A DNA stretch of 64,000 nucleotides from Thermohalobaculum sp050043005 (lineage in GTDB: Bacteria > Pseudomonadota > Alphaproteobacteria > Rhodobacterales > Rhodobacteraceae), in contig JBHJIZ010000030.1 in assembly GCA_050043005.1 (NCBI GenBank), forward strand, positions 30,394 through 94,393. The letters run 5' to 3'. The position numbers and the translations under genes are program-made. A model generated the notes under the pieces. That model ran no database searches and was not told the DNA's origin. It worked only from the letters and a program-made list of their open reading frames with translations. Of the stretch, positions 60,189-64,000 are shown one piece after another. Every line of letters begins with the position of its first letter. Positions within the stretch are counted from its first letter, which is position 1.

Positions 60189-62276
60189 ATGAGCCACCCC
60201 TTCACGTTCGATTTCAAGGGCCTGACGTTCACGCTGAACGGCAGACAGCTGTTTCTCGATGACCGCAAGATCACGGCGAAAGAGTTCTTTCTCTTCGCCA
60301 CGGGAAAGATCGACCTGGCACCAGAACCGGAGCCGACGATTGTCGATATCGTTCTTGACGCATCGGGCACCGAGGGGTTGGACGACAACGGTGGTGACTT
60401 CGATATCCTCCGTGAGGCGCTGATCGCAACCGATCTGGTGGACGTGTTGGCGGATCGCTCGGCCGACTTCACTGTGTTCGCGCCGACCGATGCTGCTTTC
60501 ATTCAGCTTGCAAGAGATCTGGGGGTGGACGTCGCGGACGGAGACGAGGGCGCGGCCCTGAACGGCATCCTCGCGGCATTGGAAGGTCTGGCGGGAAGTC
60601 CGGAAGGCGCGCTTGATCTGCTCGCGCAGGTGCTTCTGTACCACGTCGCACCGGGGGGGCGCAGCCTGGAGGAGATCCAGGCCGACGGAACCATCACCAC
60701 GGCTCAGGGCGGCACCATCGACGTCAGTGGGACACAACTGATCGATGCCGAGCGCGACATCACTGATCCGAACATCGTATTGCCGGATCTCGACGCAGCC
60801 AACGGAACGATCCAGGTGATCGATCGCGTCTTGCTGCCAATCGATATCCCGGGCAATGACCTGCCAAACATCGTCGACATCGCGGCTGGCAGCGACGACT
60901 TCAACATCCTGGTTCAAGCACTGTCGACGGCAGGGCTGGTGCAGACCGTCACAGATTTGGAAGACATCACCGTCTTCGCACCGACAGATGCGGCCTTCAC
61001 GCAGCTGGCCATCGATCTCGGTTTTACGGGCGGTGACACGGACGAAGATGCCGTCTTCGCCTTCATCGCGGGTGCACTGGCCGACCTGGCACCAGACAAC
61101 GATCCGATCCCACTGCTGACGGACATCCTTTTGTACCACGTGTCACCAGGTGCGAAGACCGCATTGCAGGTCGATGCAGCCGACCAGGTTGAGACTCTGC
61201 TGACGGGCGCGACATTCGGCACGGAAGGGACGGAACTGGTCGACAACGAGCCGGACATTGCCAATCCAAACATCGTCATCCCGGACATCGCCGGTGACAA
61301 CGGGACGATCCAGGCGATCGACCGGGTGCTGTTACCGATCGACATCCCGGGCAACGCTCTGCCGAACATCGTCGACATCGCGGCGGGCAGTGATGACTTC
61401 AACATCCTCGTGCAAGCACTGTCGACAGCAGGGCTGGTCCAGACCGTCACCGATCTCGAAGACATCACCGTCTTCGCGCCGACCGATGCCGCATTCACTC
61501 AGTTGGCCATCGATCTCGGGTTTGCGGGCGACGCAACAGACGAAGGCGCCGTCTTCGGCTTCATCGCGGGTGCTCTGACCGAACTGGCACCAGACAACGA
61601 TCCGATCCCGTTGCTGACCGATATCCTGCTGTACCACGTCTCGCCAGGTTCGAAATCTGCGGTGCAAATCGATGAGGCCGATCAAGTCGAAACCCTGCTG
61701 ACGGGCGTCACGTTTGGTACGGAAGGCACCGAACTGGTCGACAACGAGCCGGACATCGAAAACCCGAACATCGTTATCCCGGACATTCCTGGTGACAACG
61801 GGACCATCCAGGCGATCGACCGAGTGCTTCTGCCAATCGACATTCCGGGCAACACTCCAGGAGAAATCATCGAGGGGACGCGCAAGCGCGATCACTTGAC
61901 CGGTACAGACGGTGACGACGAGATCTTCGGCTTCGGCGGGCGCGACAAGCTGGATGGTGGCGACGGTGACGATCTGCTGAACGGCGGTTGGGGGCGCGAC
62001 CTGTTGGACGGCGGTGCTGGTGACGACCATCTCATCGGTGGTCGGGGGCGTGACTATTTCGATTTTCGCGATATCGAGGGCGACGACGTGGTCAAGGATC
62101 TGTCACGCTTCGACCGCGTGCTGGTCTCGAAAGAGGACTTCAGCAGCTTCAGTGAATTGAAAGCTGCGACCGCGTTCACGGATGACGGTGCCGTGATCAC
62201 TGCCGACAACGGCACCATCACGCTATTGAACGTCGGTGAGCACGGGTTGAACGCACACTTGTTTGACTTCTACTGA
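60189..62276 (+). CDS. Fasciclin (FAS1) x3 - RTX secreted adhesin-like protein
   Basis: A 695-residue product without an N-terminal signal peptide. A short N-terminal segment (FTFDFKGLTFTLNGRQLFLDD) precedes three FAS1 domains (about 48-220, 222-387 and 388-553), each with FAPTDAAF and LLYHVxPG. The last two are near-identical. Then come RTX nonapeptides (about 557-620, GGDGDDLLNGGWGRDLLDGG) and a C-terminal beta region, consistent with type I secretion. FAS1 domains mediate adhesion and biofilm matrix contacts. ATG 60189 has CAGGAG upstream; the frame to 60036 is longer but overlaps the divergent gene. Confidence 0.87.
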   Translation: MSHPFTFDFKGLTFTLNGRQLFLDDRKITAKEFFLFATGKIDLAPEPEPTIVDIVLDASGTEGLDDNGGDFDILREALIATDLVDVLADRSADFTVFAPTDAAFIQLARDLGVDVADGDEGAALNGILAALEGLAGSPEGALDLLAQVLLYHVAPGGRSLEEIQADGTITTAQGGTIDVSGTQLIDAERDITDPNIVLPDLDAANGTIQVIDRVLLPIDIPGNDLPNIVDIAAGSDDFNILVQALSTAGLVQTVTDLEDITVFAPTDAAFTQLAIDLGFTGGDTDEDAVFAFIAGALADLAPDNDPIPLLTDILLYHVSPGAKTALQVDAADQVETLLTGATFGTEGTELVDNEPDIANPNIVIPDIAGDNGTIQAIDRVLLPIDIPGNALPNIVDIAAGSDDFNILVQALSTAGLVQTVTDLEDITVFAPTDAAFTQLAIDLGFAGDATDEGAVFGFIAGALTELAPDNDPIPLLTDILLYHVSPGSKSAVQIDEADQVETLLTGVTFGTEGTELVDNEPDIENPNIVIPDIPGDNGTIQAIDRVLLPIDIPGNTPGEIIEGTRKRDHLTGTDGDDEIFGFGGRDKLDGGDGDDLLNGGWGRDLLDGGAGDDHLIGGRGRDYFDFRDIEGDDVVKDLSRFDRVLVSKEDFSSFSELKAATAFTDDGAVITADNGTITLLNVGEHGLNAHLFDFY
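60851..61846 (+). repeat. 498-bp tandem duplication encoding two FAS1 domains
   Basis: Units 60851-61348 and 61349-61846 are exactly 498 bp (166 codons) and near-identical at the protein level. Both start with GGGCAA and encode GNxLPNIVDIAAGSDDF, and they keep frame across the junctions. Synonymous and a few coding differences show the copy is not brand new. Confidence 0.88.
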
Positions 62277-62286
62277 CAGGATGGTT

Positions 62287-62315
62287 GCAGGCCGATGCGT
62301 TTCGCTTCGGCCTGC
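62287..62315 (+). terminator. Hairpin after the fasciclin-RTX gene
   Basis: A perfect 9-bp stem GCAGGCCGA/TCGGCCTGC with an 11-base loop, 10 bases after the stop codon. No T tract follows, so termination efficiency is uncertain. Confidence 0.45.
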
Positions 62316-62478
62316 TTCCGTCACTCCAGTCGTCTCGCTGGCGACTGACGCGAACTCGGCACGTCCGCGACATCTCTGAGTGGTTGTCCTTCTCCGTGGC
62401 GATCGTGTGATCGCTCAAGTTTGCATTTGAAAAAGCAAAGCGGAACCTGCCGGGCTGTACATCGCCCCCCGCGCCGGA

Positions 62479-63687
62479 TCAGATGGTGCCTGCCGCTCTC
62501 AGTGCCTCTATCTGCGAAGCGTCGACTCCCAGTCCGGCGAGTATCTCGGACGTGTGCTGACCCAAGTCAGGCGCGGCAGCGCGGATCGTGGCGGGCGTTT
62601 CGCTGAGGCGTGGAAACGGAGCGTGCATCGGCAAGCGGTCCATGTCCGGGTCCGGATAATCCAACAATACGCCACGACCACGTGTGTACGCATGGTCTAA
62701 CAGATCACCGATGTCGCAGATTGGCCCGACGGTGACACCAGCTTGTTCGAAGTAAACCAAGTTTTCCTCCAAGGACCGAGTGAGAAACGCCGCCGAGACG
62801 ATCTCATCTAATGCCTCGGCATTCTTCACGCGGTCCGGCGGCGTCTTGAACCTTGGATCATCGATCAGTTCCGGACGCCCGATGGCACCGGCCACCTTTT
62901 CCCACATCGATTGCATCGACGCGGACATGGCCACGTATTCGCCATCCTTGCACGCATAGACGTTGCGCGGTGCAGCCACGTCCGAGCGGTTCCCCATCCG
63001 TTGCGGCGCCTGCCCGGTGGCCACGTAGGTCGCAGCCCACGGTCCCAGGATTCCGAACAGTGGTTCGAACAAAGACAGATCGACAATCTGCCCTTTCGCG
63101 GGATTGTTGCGCGCTCCAATCACAGCCGCCAGGGCACCGCCGAAGCCCGCAAGCCCCGCCACAGCATCCGCCAAGGCGAGTGGCGGCAGAAGCGGGGGCT
63201 TATCCTCCCACCCGGTCATGGCAGCAAAACCCGACATGCCCTCGATCAGGCTGCCGAACCCGGGTTTGTGGCGGTAGGGGCCATCCTGGCCCCAGCCCGA
63301 AATGCGCGTAATGATCAAGTTCGGCTTCGCCTGCCAGAGAGTCTCTGGACCGAGGCCCCATTTCTCGAGCGTGCCGGGTACGAAGTTCTCGACAAGGATG
63401 TCGGCCGTACCGACGAGATCCAGAAGCAGCGCCATGCCCTCTGGCGTTCGAAAGTTCAGCGTCAGCGATTTTTTCGAGCGCGCATAAACCTTCCACCAGG
63501 TGCCCGCTGCACCGAACCGCCGCAAGTCGTCTCCGACACCGGGACGTTCAACCTTGATAACCTCCGCCCCGAAATCGGCAAACATGTGCGTCATCATATT
63601 GCCAGCGGCGAGGCGGCTCATGTCGATGACACGCAGGCCCGCGAGCGGGCCTTCGGCGTCCGGCGTGTAGGCGGTAAGATCAGTCAC
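62479..63687 (-). CDS. CaiB/BaiF family CoA-transferase (class III)
   Basis: A 402-residue family III CoA-transferase. Features: GPLAGLRVIDMSRLAAGNMMTHMFADFGAEVIKVERP, LTLNFRTPEGMALLLDLV, and the GFGSLIEGMSGFAAMTG core. These enzymes move CoA between carboxylates (formyl-CoA, carnitine, succinyl-CoA:acid). The catalytic Asp is expected near LADAVAGLAGFGGAL. Donor and acceptor are unknown. Complete, normal length, standing alone. Confidence 0.88.
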   Translation of the reverse strand: MTDLTAYTPDAEGPLAGLRVIDMSRLAAGNMMTHMFADFGAEVIKVERPGVGDDLRRFGAAGTWWKVYARSKKSLTLNFRTPEGMALLLDLVGTADILVENFVPGTLEKWGLGPETLWQAKPNLIITRISGWGQDGPYRHKPGFGSLIEGMSGFAAMTGWEDKPPLLPPLALADAVAGLAGFGGALAAVIGARNNPAKGQIVDLSLFEPLFGILGPWAATYVATGQAPQRMGNRSDVAAPRNVYACKDGEYVAMSASMQSMWEKVAGAIGRPELIDDPRFKTPPDRVKNAEALDEIVSAAFLTRSLEENLVYFEQAGVTVGPICDIGDLLDHAYTRGRGVLLDYPDPDMDRLPMHAPFPRLSETPATIRAAAPDLGQHTSEILAGLGVDASQIEALRAAGTI

Positions 63688-63832
63688 GCCGACATCCTAT
63701 TGTCGCGGCTGCGCGCGGACAAGGCACTCGCGACCGATCAATCTGAGCGCCAGACACTTCGCGTTGATAAAACCTCGACTGATCGCCAAGGAGCGGAGAG
63801 TTAGTCCGACCGTCGAACAGTCGCGGTTGCCT

Positions 63833-64000
63833 TCAGTATCCCATGACAAGCGCATCTCGCTCCGCGCTCAACTCCTCCTGGCTGCGCCCCCTTGCTTCTG
63901 ACAGCACCCCCTCGAAGAGAGCGTCCTGCGTCTCTGCATCCAAACGCGGATCACCCATGCTGTCCCACCAGCCATGGAAACTCTCGGCGAAGTGATCCAT
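63833..64000 (-). CDS. Unidentified protein, C-terminal 55 residues (continues or starts at window edge)
   Basis: The minus-strand frame is open from the window edge to TGA at 63833-63835. The last base of the window completes an ATG on this strand, so the gene could start exactly there or extend further. The 55 residues are acidic and helical-looking (LDAETQDALFEGVLSEARGR). No family was recognised. Confidence 0.45.
   Translation of the reverse strand: MDHFAESFHGWWDSMGDPRLDAETQDALFEGVLSEARGRSQEELSAERDALVMGY

Overview
The window is chromosomal DNA of a GC-rich alphaproteobacterium, most likely a member of the Rhodobacteraceae (Roseobacter/Rhodobacter relatives). The evidence is gene order and family type: the rnd-kdsD-lptCAB-rpoN-hpf-ptsN block, a DUF1150-Hsp20 pair, pyrC-pyrE, a tad pilus locus with an Asp-type Flp pilin, a urt/ure urea block, and a smo/mtlK polyol operon like that of Rhodobacter sphaeroides. 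No IS element, tRNA, rRNA or CRISPR array was seen.

Layout. 1-6479 (+): LPS export and inner-core genes, sigma-54, ribosome hibernation factor and PtsN. 6519-10234 (-): DUF1150, small heat-shock protein, pyrE, pyrC and a lytic transglycosylase. 10497-22076 (+): a complete tad/cpa type IVc pilus operon (pilin, CpaB, secretin, OmpA lipoprotein, two TadE-like proteins, CpaE, CpaF, TadB, TadC, two TPR lipoproteins, prepilin peptidase) with an attenuator-like terminator after the pilin. 22084-24353 (-): acyl-CoA ligase and GntR regulator. 24684-28838 (+): a 1384-residue G8/beta-helix/RTX protein, probably a type I secretion substrate. 28963-30192 (+): a PLP aminotransferase. 30279-34574 (-): a five-gene acyl-CoA operon (two SDRs, enoyl-CoA hydratase, carboxyltransferase, mini biotin carrier). 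34669-36024: a divergent XRE regulator and small membrane protein. 36046-37398 (-): hemN broken by an in-frame amber codon. 37529-37945 (+): a cupin.

37954-50496 is the urea block: urtABCDE on the minus strand (with a 92-residue secreted protein inside) diverging from ureDABC-EFG on the plus strand (with three extra small genes inside). 50510-58040 (-) is the sorbitol/mannitol operon smoC-smoEFGK-smoS-mtlK. 58273-60070 (-) encodes a DUF6502-DUF5666 pair, divergent from a fasciclin-RTX protein (60189-62276) whose last two FAS1 domains are 498-bp tandem duplicates. A CoA-transferase and a gene running off the right edge close the window.

The most notable points are two single-base lesions about 8.7 kb apart. 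One is TAG in hemN. The other is a C at 45178 that removes both the expected ureD stop and the ureA ATG. They are either real mutations or consensus errors. The most novel-looking accessory module is the DUF6502/DUF5666/FAS1-RTX locus, followed by the G8-RTX protein with its His/Cys tandem insert.
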